Positions 51,006-60,407 of a stretch of 64,000 nucleotides of DNA are shown here, piece after piece. This DNA comes from Ornithinimicrobium cavernae (GTDB taxonomy: Bacteria; Actinomycetota; Actinomycetes; Actinomycetales; Dermatophilaceae). The position numbers were made by a program, and so were the translations under genes. Under the pieces are notes generated by a model. It did no database searches. It was not told where the DNA came from and saw only the letters and a program-made list of their open reading frames with translations. Position 1 is the first letter of the stretch; every line of letters starts with the position of its first letter. The DNA is taken from assembly GCF_003121625.1 (NCBI RefSeq), contig NZ_QDDJ01000005.1, positions 247,620-311,619 on the forward strand, in the 5' to 3' direction.

Positions 51006-54000
51006 CTAGTGGTCGTGCCGATCGCCGTCGCCGCTGGCCCACGAGCTGGAGCGCTGGTGCTCCAGGGCCTCGTAGGCGTCGCAGGCGTGGGCGTACTGCT
51101 CGGCCACGATCTCAGGATCGTGCCACCAGTACCTCTCCGTCACGGACCGGTCAGCCCGCTCCGTGACGGTGGCCGCCGGAAGGGCCTCGTCCGAGGTCCT
51201 CGGCGTGTCCTCGAGCGGTGCCACCCCTGTGAACGGGGCCATCAGCTCGTCCTGCGTGTAGGCCTTGCCGCCGACCATGGTGAGCTCGACCCGGGCGGCC
51301 GCCTCGATGTCCTCCAGCGGGTTGCCGTCGACCGCGATCAGGTCAGCGACCTTGCCCGGCGCCAGGCTGCCCACGTCCTCGGACACGCCGAGGTACTCTG
51401 AGGGGTTGACGATCGCTGCCCGCAACGCGTCATACGGGTCCCAGCCGTAGCCGACCATCTCCTGCAGGTTGGCGTGCACACCGAGCCCGACGTTGTCCAG
51501 AGGTGAGTCGGTGCCCACGAGCACGACGCCGCCCTCCTGGGCGATCCTCTGGAATGTCTGGGCCTCCTGGCACGGAGCGGTCTCACACAGCGGGTCGACC
51601 GGCTCCGTGACGTTGTCCGCCACCCGCTCCAGCAGCGACTCCCGCTTCCACGGCGGCAGCAGCGGCAGGCGCGGGTCCTCGGCCACCTCGTCAGCGCGGA
51701 GGAAGTCCGTGGTGAACATCGTGGTTGTGACTGTCCGCTCGCCCTCCCCGTACAGCGCCGGCACATCGGCGTAGCTGAAGCCGGTGGCCGTGATGGTCCG
51801 GGCGAAGCCCAGACGCTGGGTCGCGGCAAGGTGCGTGGTTCCGTCCTGACCCACCAGGGCACCTGGCGACAGGTAGTGGGACGAGGATGGGACCCCGAGG
51901 CGATGCGCCTCGTCGATGACCGTGGCCATGCGGGAGGCAGGGAGGCGCACATACGTCTTCAGGAAGTCGTAGTCCAGCGCCTCAGCCCGGGTCAGCTCAC
52001 GCTGGACATCCTCGTCGGTGCTGGTGGGACGCATGAAGTTGTAGTAGACCCTTGACCCGTCGATCGGCTCACCGGTCGCGTAGAACCGTGGGCCGACCCG
52101 CTCGCCGGCATCGAGGGAGTCCCTGTCCTCCATGGCCCGGTAGACCTGGTCGCCGACCGACAGCGTCGAGGTGATGCCGTACGCCAGACTGATCCGGCCC
52201 TGGCGGTCACCGAAGAACCGTGACTCGTAGGCCTGGTGGACGTGTGAGTCCATCAGGCCAGGCATCACCGTGAGCCCGGAGGCGTCGATGACCTCTCCAC
52301 CATGGTGCGACCGGTGGTGGGGCTCGATGCTGTGGATCCGGTTGCCGATCACGGTGATGTCGACGTCCTCGCGCAGGTCACGAGACTCTCCGTCCCAGAA
52401 GGCGCCGGCGTGGATGACCGTACGTCCGGTCTGGATGTCCGGGCGCACCGTGAGTGGCACGTCGATGGTCCTGGCCTCGCCCGTCTCCGCGTCCGCGAGC
52501 CGGAGGTCGCCGTTGGACAGGTAGAGCACCTGCGTGGAGTCACCGCTCCACGAGGGCGCATCAGCGACCTCGTCGTTGATCTGGCGAGGCGGTCCCGTCG
52601 GCTGACCCGAGGAGTCGACCGGCATGGACTTCAGGGTCGAACCCTCGACGAAGAGCATCGACGACCCGTCGGGAGACCAGACCGGCCCGTCGTCGCCCCG
52701 CGTGGAGATCGAGTCGTGCTCGGCGCCGGGAGCGTAGAACTGTTGCAGTCCCGTCTCCACATCGACCGTCAGGATCTGGCTCGTCCCCTCGCGGAACCGC
52801 TCGGAGTACTGTTTGACGGCAGCGAAGGCGATCGTGGAACCGTCAGCGGACCACGTCGGCCGTCCAGGGCCGAAGACGGAAGGCACCAGCTCACGAGCCT
52901 CCCCGCTCGCCAGGTCGAGGACATAGGTCGCCCCGGTCTGGTCCTGGAAAGCCAGCTGGCTCGCGTCCGGCGAGAAGGACGCGGAGACCTCCGCCGAGTC
53001 CATCGCGGTGACCCGCCGTTCGGACCCGTCCTCGAGGTTGCGGATGTAGATGTCCTCGGTGCCGGCCCGGTCCGAGGAGTAGGCAATCTGTGTGCCGTCC
53101 GGGGAGAAGACCGGATTGACCTCGTGGAAGTCGTCGTCGGTCAGCTGCTCCGGCTTGCCGTCAATGGGCATCAGCCACAGGTCGTTGAGCGCAACGAAGA
53201 GGACGGACTCGCCATCGGGGGACAGCTGCGGGGTCAGGACACCGGCGAGGTCGCGCTTCTTGCGCGAGTCGAAGTCGTGAGCCTTCTTCTCGTAGTCGCC
53301 ACCCTCCAGGCTGATGGTGGCGGCGAAGGGAATCGCCGTCGACTCCTCGGCCCCGATGTCGCGGGTCCTGACGCCGCCGTCGGTCGTGTAGAGCAGGGTG
53401 GAGTCGTCCACCCAGTCCGGGGTGAAGAGGAAGACGTCCTCACCGTCGGTGAGCTGCCTGTCATCGATCATGAGGTCGGCAACCGTGCCGTCCCGCTGGA
53501 TCCAGGCGACCTGTTCGCCGTCCGGACCCACCGAGGGGGAGTGCACGGTCGCCCTCCCGTCGGGAGCCGGCACGACGAGCTCGCTGTCGCCAGCGCGGTC
53601 GGTGCGCCAGATCTCGTTGCCTCCGACGTAGACGACCTCGTCGGCGTCGGGTGAGAAGCTCGGTTCAAACTCCTGCCCGCCGTCCGTCGTCCACTGGGTG
53701 AGCTCGCCGCTGGCGACGTCGATCGACCAGATGTCGTAGCTGCCTCCCCGGTCGGAGGAGAACACGATCTCCTGGCCGTCCGCAGACCACCGAGGCTCTC
53801 GGTGGTCGAACTGGCCCGTCGTCACCTGCTGCGGGTCCGAGCCGTCCGCTCCGGCGGTCCAGATGTGGAACTGGCCGCCGGCATACGCCTGGAAGGCGAG
53901 CCTGCCGTCGGGGGCGACGTCAGGCCTCGCGGTCTCCTGCAACGGGGTGGTCAGCGCTTGCGCCTCTCCGCCCCCTGGTGGAACGGAGTAGAGGATGCCG

Positions 54001-54212
54001 TGGAGGTCGATCACCGTTGATCCGTCCGGGGCATGGGCGGCGGCGATGTTCGTGCCTTCGGTCACCTCGACCTCGGCGGGTTGGGGCGACACCGACGGGG
54101 CAGTGTCCGCGGCGGGGAGCTGGCCGCTGGCAGCAAGCGCCGGCGCAAGCGCCAAGGATGTGGCACCTGCGATCAGCACAGTCACGCGGCTTCTTCGGGG
54201 TGAAGCGTGCAT
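51006..54212 (-). CDS. Exported amidohydrolase with N-terminal TolB/PD40 beta-propeller repeats
   Basis: 1068 residues from the ATG at 54212, preceded by AAAGGA; the signal peptide (hydrophobic stretch at residues 10-28) supports this start. Residues 60-560 hold many PD40 repeats of the form PVFSPDGTQIAYSSDR. After about residue 600 a metal-dependent amidohydrolase begins: MPGLMDSHVHQAY (HxH), probable Lys in FLKTYVRLP, His in SSSHYLSPGAL and Asp in LVGTDSPLDN, ending with YLGVSEDVGSLAPGKVADLI. The substrate is unknown; imidazolonepropionase- or peptidase-like activity is possible. Confidence 0.9.
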   Translation of the reverse strand: MHASPRRSRVTVLIAGATSLALAPALAASGQLPAADTAPSVSPQPAEVEVTEGTNIAAAHAPDGSTVIDLHGILYSVPPGGGEAQALTTPLQETARPDVAPDGRLAFQAYAGGQFHIWTAGADGSDPQQVTTGQFDHREPRWSADGQEIVFSSDRGGSYDIWSIDVASGELTQWTTDGGQEFEPSFSPDADEVVYVGGNEIWRTDRAGDSELVVPAPDGRATVHSPSVGPDGEQVAWIQRDGTVADLMIDDRQLTDGEDVFLFTPDWVDDSTLLYTTDGGVRTRDIGAEESTAIPFAATISLEGGDYEKKAHDFDSRKKRDLAGVLTPQLSPDGESVLFVALNDLWLMPIDGKPEQLTDDDFHEVNPVFSPDGTQIAYSSDRAGTEDIYIRNLEDGSERRVTAMDSAEVSASFSPDASQLAFQDQTGATYVLDLASGEARELVPSVFGPGRPTWSADGSTIAFAAVKQYSERFREGTSQILTVDVETGLQQFYAPGAEHDSISTRGDDGPVWSPDGSSMLFVEGSTLKSMPVDSSGQPTGPPRQINDEVADAPSWSGDSTQVLYLSNGDLRLADAETGEARTIDVPLTVRPDIQTGRTVIHAGAFWDGESRDLREDVDITVIGNRIHSIEPHHRSHHGGEVIDASGLTVMPGLMDSHVHQAYESRFFGDRQGRISLAYGITSTLSVGDQVYRAMEDRDSLDAGERVGPRFYATGEPIDGSRVYYNFMRPTSTDEDVQRELTRAEALDYDFLKTYVRLPASRMATVIDEAHRLGVPSSSHYLSPGALVGQDGTTHLAATQRLGFARTITATGFSYADVPALYGEGERTVTTTMFTTDFLRADEVAEDPRLPLLPPWKRESLLERVADNVTEPVDPLCETAPCQEAQTFQRIAQEGGVVLVGTDSPLDNVGLGVHANLQEMVGYGWDPYDALRAAIVNPSEYLGVSEDVGSLAPGKVADLIAVDGNPLEDIEAAARVELTMVGGKAYTQDELMAPFTGVAPLEDTPRTSDEALPAATVTERADRSVTERYWWHDPEIVAEQYAHACDAYEALEHQRSSSWASGDGDRHDH

Positions 54213-54490
54213 GAGGCGAATCCTTTCTCGACGAAAGTGATGCAAGGACCCTCCTCACTGTTGAGCGCCATGCCACAAAGGTCATCGACATGACATGGGC
54301 AAGCGACGAGTGGCTCGGGCCCAGCGCTCTGTGGCGGTGGGGGTTCGACGAGCGGGCAGCCGGTCGGGCCGAAACGCAGGGGAGTTCCCGAGAGGCTGTT
54401 GCCGGACGACGCCCCGGAGTACGCTTTCGGTCACACGCAGAGGCATGACGGGCCCACAGAATCGGCCGGCCCCGGCGCTGAGGAGCCGTC

Positions 54491-55393
54491 ATGATCCTGG
54501 TCAGTGGTGCCACCGGTCAACTAGGGAGCAGGGTCGTGCGCGCCCTGCTGGCAGACGGTCAACAGGTGCGCGCCCTGGTCCGTCCAGCGTCCGATGCCAG
54601 CGAGCTCGAGGGCCTGGGGGCAGAGGTCGCCCGCGGCGACCTGCGGGAGCCGGAGACCCTCCTCGCTGCCCTGCAGGGAGTGGACACGGTGGTCACGACT
54701 GCCAACGCGGTCAGCCGGATCCTCGCCGGTGAGAAGGACCTCAGGATCGCCGACGTCGACGGCGCCGGAAACCGCAACCTGATCCGAGCGGCCGAGACGG
54801 CCGGAGTGGGCCGGTTCGTGTTCGTGTCGGTCGCCGGGCTGGGGAAGGGCATGGAGCGCAGTGCTCCCCTCGCCAGGGCGAAGTGGGAGGCGGAGGAGGC
54901 CCTGCGGGCCACGCGGATGCAGACCGTGATCGTCCGCCCCGACATGTTCATGGACGTCTGGCTCACCCCGGTGGCCGGGATCGACCCGGCTGCCGGGAAG
55001 GCGGTCATCTTCGGACGGGGCGAGACAGCTCACCGCTATGTCGCGACGGACGACATCGGGGCACTGTGTGCCCACCTCGCGGTGGCGGCGGACCCGCCAG
55101 CAGTCGTCGAGGTCGGTGGTGCGGAGGCCCTGACGCGCAACCAGGTGGTCGCGGCGTTCGCCGCGGCGACGGGGCAGACGCTCAAAACCCGGCATGTGCC
55201 ACGGCCCGCCCTGACCCTGGGCTCCCGGACGCTGTGGCGGCTCAAGCCGGAGGTCGCGTCCCTCATGGGCATGGCCAGGTTCTACGACACCCACCCCAGC
55301 GCGTGGGACGACGCGCCGCTGCGGGCGGCGGGCATCGAACCACGCGGTGCGACCTCCTTCATCACTGAGGCTGCGCAGAACCCGACGGCCTGA
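54491..55393 (+). CDS. NmrA-like NAD(P)-binding protein (atypical SDR)
   Basis: 300 residues with an N-terminal MILVSGATGQLGSRVVRALL nucleotide-binding motif and RPASDASELEGLGAEVARGD after it. The catalytic YxxxK is absent in the usual place, as in NmrA/NDUFA9-like proteins that act as redox sensors or isoflavone reductase-like enzymes. A 278-base region upstream to the divergent amidohydrolase gene contains no other recognisable feature. Confidence 0.9.
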   Translation: MILVSGATGQLGSRVVRALLADGQQVRALVRPASDASELEGLGAEVARGDLREPETLLAALQGVDTVVTTANAVSRILAGEKDLRIADVDGAGNRNLIRAAETAGVGRFVFVSVAGLGKGMERSAPLARAKWEAEEALRATRMQTVIVRPDMFMDVWLTPVAGIDPAAGKAVIFGRGETAHRYVATDDIGALCAHLAVAADPPAVVEVGGAEALTRNQVVAAFAAATGQTLKTRHVPRPALTLGSRTLWRLKPEVASLMGMARFYDTHPSAWDDAPLRAAGIEPRGATSFITEAAQNPTA

Positions 55394-55394
55394 G

Positions 55395-55680
55395 TCGACC
55401 AGACTTCGCGGGCGGTGTCCCCAGCGCCCTGGTGGGCGCGGCCTCACGGCGTCGGGTGTCCGGCAGGTGGGCCACCCCCCAGTCCGCCAGCGCGTCAACC
55501 ACCGGGCCCAGGGCGCGGCCCTGTTCGCTCAGCCGGTAGCTGTAGCGCGCCGGGCGGTCGCTGTAGCGCGTCGGTTCGATGATCCCGGCGTGTCGCGCAC
55601 GACGAGCAGCGACCACCGGTCGCCGACGAGGTCGAGCGTGCTGGCAACGGCACAGTCGGAACGCCGGGGCCGCCGATCGC
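55395..55680 (-). pseudogene. Broken HxlR-family regulator
   Basis: Two parts of one HxlR winged-helix protein are visible on the minus strand in different frames. The N-terminal RRSDCAVASTLDLVGDRWSL and LVVRD end near 55600. The C-terminal GIIEPTRYSDRPARYSYRLS, with EQGRALGPVVDALADWG, starts right next to it in another frame and ends at a stop near the NmrA gene. The middle third of the domain (about 35 residues) is missing. A non-multiple-of-three deletion is the simplest cause. Confidence 0.7.
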
Positions 55681-55708
55681 CCTCGGTGCGGCGATCGGCA
55701 TACCGCCG

Positions 55709-56233
55709 GTGCTGGTCCTCGCCCTCCTGGCGCGGTCGGCGCGGTTCCGCAACTGGGTCCGGTCCCTCGACCTGCGGACCCTCACCCTGCTGCAGACCTG
55801 GCGGGCGGTCGGCCTCGCCTTCCTGGCGCTGTGGTCCGTCGGCGCGCTGCCCGGAGGGTTCGCCCTCCCGGCCAGCTACGGAGACGTCGCCGTGGGGGTG
55901 ACGGCCCCGTTCGTCGCGGCGTTCATCCTGGGTCGCGGGAGGGCCGGGCGGGTCGCCTACCTCGGCTGGACAGCCTTCGGGATCATCGACCTGCTCGCCG
56001 CGATCACCCTCGGCATCCTGTACTCGCCGACCTCGGTCGGCGTGCTCTCCGGCGGCGCGGCGGGCCCGGGCGTCATGGGGCAGTTGCCGATGAGTCTGAT
56101 CCCCACCTTCGGGGTGCCCTTCACCCTCGCCCTGCACGCCATCTCTGTGTATGCCGCGTGGCAGGCTGACTGGACCGCGCCCGGCGCCCGGCGGGTCGCC
56201 ACGCCGGTCGGGAAAGTCGCCGCAGGGCGCTGA
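55709..56233 (+). CDS. Small membrane protein, probably truncated at the 5' end
   Basis: About 174 residues from a GTG, with four hydrophobic segments. The in-frame sequence upstream (GTPGPPIALGAAIGIPPV) also looks like real coding sequence, so the genuine protein probably began further upstream, before the deletion that broke the HxlR gene. LQTWRAVGLAFLALWSVGAL and GDVAVGVTAPFVAAFILGR suggest an uncharacterised membrane family. Whether it is still translated is unclear. Confidence 0.6.
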   Translation: MLVLALLARSARFRNWVRSLDLRTLTLLQTWRAVGLAFLALWSVGALPGGFALPASYGDVAVGVTAPFVAAFILGRGRAGRVAYLGWTAFGIIDLLAAITLGILYSPTSVGVLSGGAAGPGVMGQLPMSLIPTFGVPFTLALHAISVYAAWQADWTAPGARRVATPVGKVAAGR

Positions 56234-56305
56234 CCTGCGGCGTCACACCAGTCCCACAATTGCCAGCGCGCCCCTGTTGCGTCTTGTGTCCGACCGTGCC
56301 TAAGA

Positions 56306-56321
56306 TCCCTATATCTAGTAG
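56306..56321. promoter_or_regulatory. Probable NrdR box upstream of nrdR-nrdJ
   Basis: TCCCTATATCTAGTAG is an AT-rich near-palindrome close to the NrdR-box pattern (ACACWATATMTWGTGT-like). It lies about 140 bases before nrdR in a GC-rich setting. Binding of NrdR with ATP/dATP would repress the operon. The usual second box at a fixed distance was not clearly seen. Confidence 0.55.
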
Positions 56322-56336
56322 TTACAACCCTGTGGT

Positions 56337-56387
56337 TCGTCCACATGTTGTGCACAGGCTGGAGGCGTGACCCACACGTCATCCACA
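56337..56387. promoter_or_regulatory. Cluster of DnaA-box-like nonamers before nrdR
   Basis: TCGTCCACA (56337-56345), TTGTGCACA (56348-56356) and TCATCCACA (56379-56387) each differ by one base from the DnaA-box forms TTGTCCACA or TTATCCACA. Three in 51 bases next to the NrdR box could couple nucleotide reduction to replication initiation. With one mismatch each, chance is possible. Confidence 0.35.
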
Positions 56388-56459
56388 GGTCGTCCCCAGC
56401 ACAACGCACAGGCACGACCAGCAGGAACACCCCGACCCGACCACCGCAGGAGGCCCGAG

Positions 56460-56948
56460 ATGCACTGTCCGTTCTGTCGGCATACGGACTCCAGAGTGGT
56501 CGACAGCCGCGTGCAGGAGGACGGGACCGTCATCCGTCGCCGCCGCCAGTGCCCCGAGTGCGGGCGCCGGTTCGGCACGCTCGAGACGGCCACCCTCTCG
56601 GTCATCAAGCGCTCCGGCGCGACCGAGCCGTTCAGCCGCGACAAGGTGCTCGCCGGAGTGCGCAAGGCCTGCCAGGGGCGGCCGGTGACCGAGGACGCAC
56701 TGCAGATCCTGGGGCAGCAGGTCGAGGAGACCATCCGCTCCCAGGGGCAGGCCGAGGTCGACGCCCACGAGGTGGGGCTGGCGATCCTGGCGCCGCTGCG
56801 GTGCCTGGACGAGGTGGCCTACCTGCGGTTCGCGAGCGTCTACCAGGCGTTCGACTCCCTGGAGGACTTCGAGGGGGCGATCACGCTGCTGCGGACCGAG
56901 CGGGACGCGGCGGAGCAGCAGTCCGACACGGCGGGGAGTATGCCGTAA
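56460..56948 (+). CDS. nrdR: Transcriptional repressor NrdR
   Basis: 162 residues from the ATG at 56460 with GCAGGAGG upstream; a longer frame to 56367 is not supported. The start [17 protein letters not shown] and [12 protein letters not shown] form the zinc ribbon, followed by the ATP-cone domain ([34 protein letters not shown]). It represses ribonucleotide reductase genes when dATP is high. It is followed by nrdJ after 159 bases. Confidence 0.97.
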   Translation: MHCPFCRHTDSRVVDSRVQEDGTVIRRRRQCPECGRRFGTLETATLSVIKRSGATEPFSRDKVLAGVRKACQGRPVTEDALQILGQQVEETIRSQGQAEVDAHEVGLAILAPLRCLDEVAYLRFASVYQAFDSLEDFEGAITLLRTERDAAEQQSDTAGSMP

Positions 56949-57107
56949 GGCAGGTCATTCCTGCAGGTCACCGAGGGTTTCGGTCCCGTGAGCGAGGGAC
57001 TGTCGGTGGGCGGTGGGACGGTGGTGGGGAGCCACTGGAGCAGGACGAGATGAACAGCACACGACGTTGAAATCAACAGGTCAGCACACACCAGAGGAGT
57101 CAGGATT

Positions 57108-60002
57108 ATGACGGAGACGAGCGCGGCACGGTCCCGTTCGCGTAGGGCCGGCAAGGGCCTGAAGATCGAGCGCATCTACACCACACCCGGCGTGCACCCC
57201 TATGACGAGGTGACCTGGGAGAAGCGCGACGTCGTCCAGCAGAACTGGAAGACGGGCGAGACCATCTTTGACCAGCGCGGCGTCGAGTTCCCCGACTTCT
57301 GGTCGGCGAACGCCTCGACGATCGTCACCACCAAGTACTTCCGCGGGGCCCTCGGCACCGAGGCCCGCGAGCAGGGCCTGAAGCAGCTCGTCGACCGGGT
57401 CGTGCTGACCTATGTCAAGGCGGGCAAGGAGCACGGCTACTTCGCCACCGAGGAGGACGCCGAGATCTTCGAGCACGAGCTGACCTACGCTCTGGTGCAC
57501 CAGATCTTCAGCTTCAACTCCCCGGTGTGGTTCAACGTCGGCACCAAGTCGCCGCAGCAGGTCTCCGCGTGCTTCATCCTCTCCGTGGACGACTCCATGG
57601 ACTCCATCCTCAACTGGTACAAGGAGGAGGGCTTCATCTTCAAGGGCGGCTCCGGTGCCGGCCTGAACCTCTCCCGCATCCGCTCCTCCAAGGAGCTGCT
57701 GTCCTCCGGTGGCACCGCCTCCGGCCCGGTCTCCTTCATGCGTGGTGCCGACGCCTCCGCGGGCACCATCAAGTCCGGCGGCGCGACCCGTCGCGCGGCC
57801 AAGATGGTCGTGCTCGACGTGGACCACCCCGACATCGAGGAGTTCATCGAGACCAAGGCGCGCGAGGAGGACAAGATCCGCGCGCTGCGTGACGCCGGCT
57901 TCGACATGGACCTGGGCGGCAAGGACATCGTGTCCGTGCAGTACCAGAACGCCAACAACTCGGTCCGCGTCTCCGACGAGTTCATGCGCGCGGTCGAGGA
58001 GGGCCAGGAGTTCGGTCTGCGCTCCCGCGAGGACGGCTCGGTCATCGAGACCGTCGACGCCCGCGAGCTGTTCAACAAGATGGCCAAGGCCGCCTGGGAG
58101 TGCGCCGACCCGGGCATCCAGTACGACGACACCATCAACGACTGGCACACCAACCCCGAGACCGGCCGGATCACCGCGTCCAACCCCTGCTCGGAGTACA
58201 TGTCGCTGGACAACTCCTCGTGCAACCTGGCCTCGCTCAACCTGCTGAAGTTCCTGCGCGAGGACAACTCCTTCGACGTCGTGAAGTACCAGGCCGTCGC
58301 CGAGCTGGTCATCACGGCGATGGACATCTCGATCTGCTTCGCCGACTTCCCGACCGAGCCGATCGGTGAGACCACCCGCAACTTCCGCCAGCTGGGCATC
58401 GGCTACGCCAACCTCGGCGCCCTGCTGATGGCCACCGGCCGCGGCTACGACTCCGAGGGTGGCCGCGCGCTGGCTGCCTCGCTGACGTCGCTGCTGACGG
58501 GTGCCGCCTACAAGCGTTCCGCCGAGCTGGCCGGCGTCGTGGGTCCCTACAACGGCTACGCCCAGAACGCCGACGCGCACAAGCGGGTCATGCGCAAGCA
58601 CCAGGCCGCCAACGACGAGATCCGCACACTGCACGGGATGGACTCCGACATCCACAAGGCCGCCACCAAGGCCTGGGACGCCGTCGTCAAGGTGGGGGAG
58701 AAGCAGGGCTACCGCAACGCCCAGGCCTCCGTCCTGGCCCCGACCGGCACCATCGGCTTCATGATGGACTGCGACACCACCGGCATCGAGCCGGACTTCT
58801 CGCTGGTCAAGTTCAAGAAGCTCGTCGGCGGCGGCTCGATGCAGATCGTCAACCAGACGATCCCGCGCGCGCTGAAGATGCTGGGCTATGCCGAGGAGAC
58901 CATCGAGGCGATCGTCGAGCACATCGCCGACAAGGGTCACGTCATCGACGCCCCCGGCCTGAAGACCGAGCACTACGAGATCTTCGACACGGCCATGGGG
59001 GAGCGCTCCATCAAGCCGATGGGCCACGTGCGGATGATGGCCGCGGTGCAGCCGTTCCTGTCCGGTGCGATCTCCAAGACCGTCAACCTCCCGGAGGACG
59101 CCACCGTCGAGGAGATCAGCGAGGTCTACCTGCAGGGCTGGAAGATGGGCCTGAAAGCTTTGGCCGTTTATAGAGACAATTGCAAAGTTGGCCAGCCCCT
59201 GTCCGACGGTGGTTCAACCGCCAAGGACAAGAGCGCCGCGGCCGCCGAGGCCAAGGTCGAGAAGGTCGTGGAGTACCGGCCCGTCCGTAAGCGCCTGCCC
59301 AAGCGCCGCACCAGCCAGACCACGTCGTTCTCGGTCGGTGGCGCAGAGGGTTACCTCACCGCCGGCACCTACGACGACGAGACGCTGGGCGAGATCTTCC
59401 TGAAGTTCGGCAAGCAGGGCTCCACCCTGGCCGGCGTGATGGACGCCTTCTCGATCGCGGTGTCGATCGGCCTGCAGTACGGCGTGCCGCTGGAGACCTT
59501 CGTGGAGAAGTTCACCAACCTGCGGTTCGAGCCGGCCGGTCTGACCGACGACCCGGACGTGCGGATGTCGCAGTCGATCATGGACTACGTCTTCCGTCGC
59601 CTGGCGCTGGACTACCTGGACTTCGAGACCCGCGACTACATGGGCATCCACTCCGCGGAGGAGCGGGCCCGTGAGCTGGAGACCGGGTCCTACCTGGCCG
59701 GGGCGGGCTCGGACGACTCTGCCGACGAGTCGGTGGAGGACGAGCTGGAGTCCTACAGCCAGTCCGTCGCCCCGTCCTCGAAGAAGGCGGCCGAGAAGCT
59801 CGAGGTCGAGGACAAGGCCGGCGTCGCTGCCGCGTCCGTCCGTGCAGTCGATGCGGAGATCCGCTCTTCTGCCGAGCTCATGGACAAGTTCCAGGGCAAG
59901 TCCGCCGACGCCCCGATGTGCATGACTTGCGGGACGAAGATGCAGCGTGCCGGATCCTGCTACGTCTGCGAGGGCTGCGGCTCCACCAGCGGCTGCAGCT
60001 GA
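57108..60002 (+). CDS. nrdJ: Vitamin B12-dependent (class II) ribonucleoside-diphosphate reductase
   Basis: 964 residues, normal for actinobacterial NrdJ. GGAGTC precedes the ATG. Reductase features include FNSPVWFNVG, CFILSVDDSMDS, NPCSEYMSLDNSSCNLASLN with catalytic residues, and LAPTGTIGFMMDCDTTGIEP. The C-terminal end has a Cys-rich zinc-type segment, CMTCGTKMQRAGSCYVCEGC. It makes deoxyribonucleotides using adenosylcobalamin. Codons 683-694 (59154-59189) have an odd AT-rich codon choice, while the protein sequence is normal there. Confidence 0.97.
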   Translation: MTETSAARSRSRRAGKGLKIERIYTTPGVHPYDEVTWEKRDVVQQNWKTGETIFDQRGVEFPDFWSANASTIVTTKYFRGALGTEAREQGLKQLVDRVVLTYVKAGKEHGYFATEEDAEIFEHELTYALVHQIFSFNSPVWFNVGTKSPQQVSACFILSVDDSMDSILNWYKEEGFIFKGGSGAGLNLSRIRSSKELLSSGGTASGPVSFMRGADASAGTIKSGGATRRAAKMVVLDVDHPDIEEFIETKAREEDKIRALRDAGFDMDLGGKDIVSVQYQNANNSVRVSDEFMRAVEEGQEFGLRSREDGSVIETVDARELFNKMAKAAWECADPGIQYDDTINDWHTNPETGRITASNPCSEYMSLDNSSCNLASLNLLKFLREDNSFDVVKYQAVAELVITAMDISICFADFPTEPIGETTRNFRQLGIGYANLGALLMATGRGYDSEGGRALAASLTSLLTGAAYKRSAELAGVVGPYNGYAQNADAHKRVMRKHQAANDEIRTLHGMDSDIHKAATKAWDAVVKVGEKQGYRNAQASVLAPTGTIGFMMDCDTTGIEPDFSLVKFKKLVGGGSMQIVNQTIPRALKMLGYAEETIEAIVEHIADKGHVIDAPGLKTEHYEIFDTAMGERSIKPMGHVRMMAAVQPFLSGAISKTVNLPEDATVEEISEVYLQGWKMGLKALAVYRDNCKVGQPLSDGGSTAKDKSAAAAEAKVEKVVEYRPVRKRLPKRRTSQTTSFSVGGAEGYLTAGTYDDETLGEIFLKFGKQGSTLAGVMDAFSIAVSIGLQYGVPLETFVEKFTNLRFEPAGLTDDPDVRMSQSIMDYVFRRLALDYLDFETRDYMGIHSAEERARELETGSYLAGAGSDDSADESVEDELESYSQSVAPSSKKAAEKLEVEDKAGVAAASVRAVDAEIRSSAELMDKFQGKSADAPMCMTCGTKMQRAGSCYVCEGCGSTSGCS

Positions 60003-60012
60003 CCCCCTGATT

Positions 60013-60058
60013 CCGCCGTGGTGCGGGGCTGCACACAGAGGCCCCCGCACCACGGCGG
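60013..60058 (+). terminator. Terminator hairpin after nrdJ
   Basis: The 16-base arms at 60013-60028 and 60043-60058 (CCGCCGTGGTGCGGGG and its reverse complement) are perfect, with a 14-base loop, 10 bases after the nrdJ stop. It likely ends the nrdR-nrdJ transcript. Confidence 0.85.
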
Positions 60059-60407
60059 CGCCATTCGCGGAGCTCGGAATCCTGAAGGGCTCACGACGCA
60101 ACAGTCTTTTCAGTGGGCGGTGCGGTCTCGCGCTCTGCCTGTGAGCCAGGTACATCTCGCTAAACGGGTCGAGTCTTTCGTAGTATAGGTTCGCGAACGG
60201 TTTGTAGCTTGCTGCAGTGCAGCCACTCCGCAAGGGACTCCTCGCGGTGGCCTGGTGCTGGAAACGCCTACGCGATCCGTCGTGCCTGTTCGGAACGCCT
60301 CGGCAATGCCGACTCACGGCCAATCTCGCCGGTTCTGCGTACGATGAACTATCTGTCAATAGGCGCGCGCTAGGTTCTTGAGCATCGTGCCTAGTACCGT
60401 AGAAGTC
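60059..60407. other. Intergenic region at the edge of the defence locus, no gene seen
   Basis: The 349 bases between the nrdJ terminator and vsr have lower GC than the preceding region and contain no convincing open frame, tRNA or IS end. TAGTATAGG near 60180 could be a -10 region. This is where the housekeeping nrdJ locus gives way to the defence genes, so a site of past insertion may be here, but no direct repeat was found in the window. Confidence 0.5.

Noticed and set aside
59154..59189. Intein or intron present in nrdJ
   Set aside because: The protein is uninterrupted and of normal length; only a possible footprint remains.
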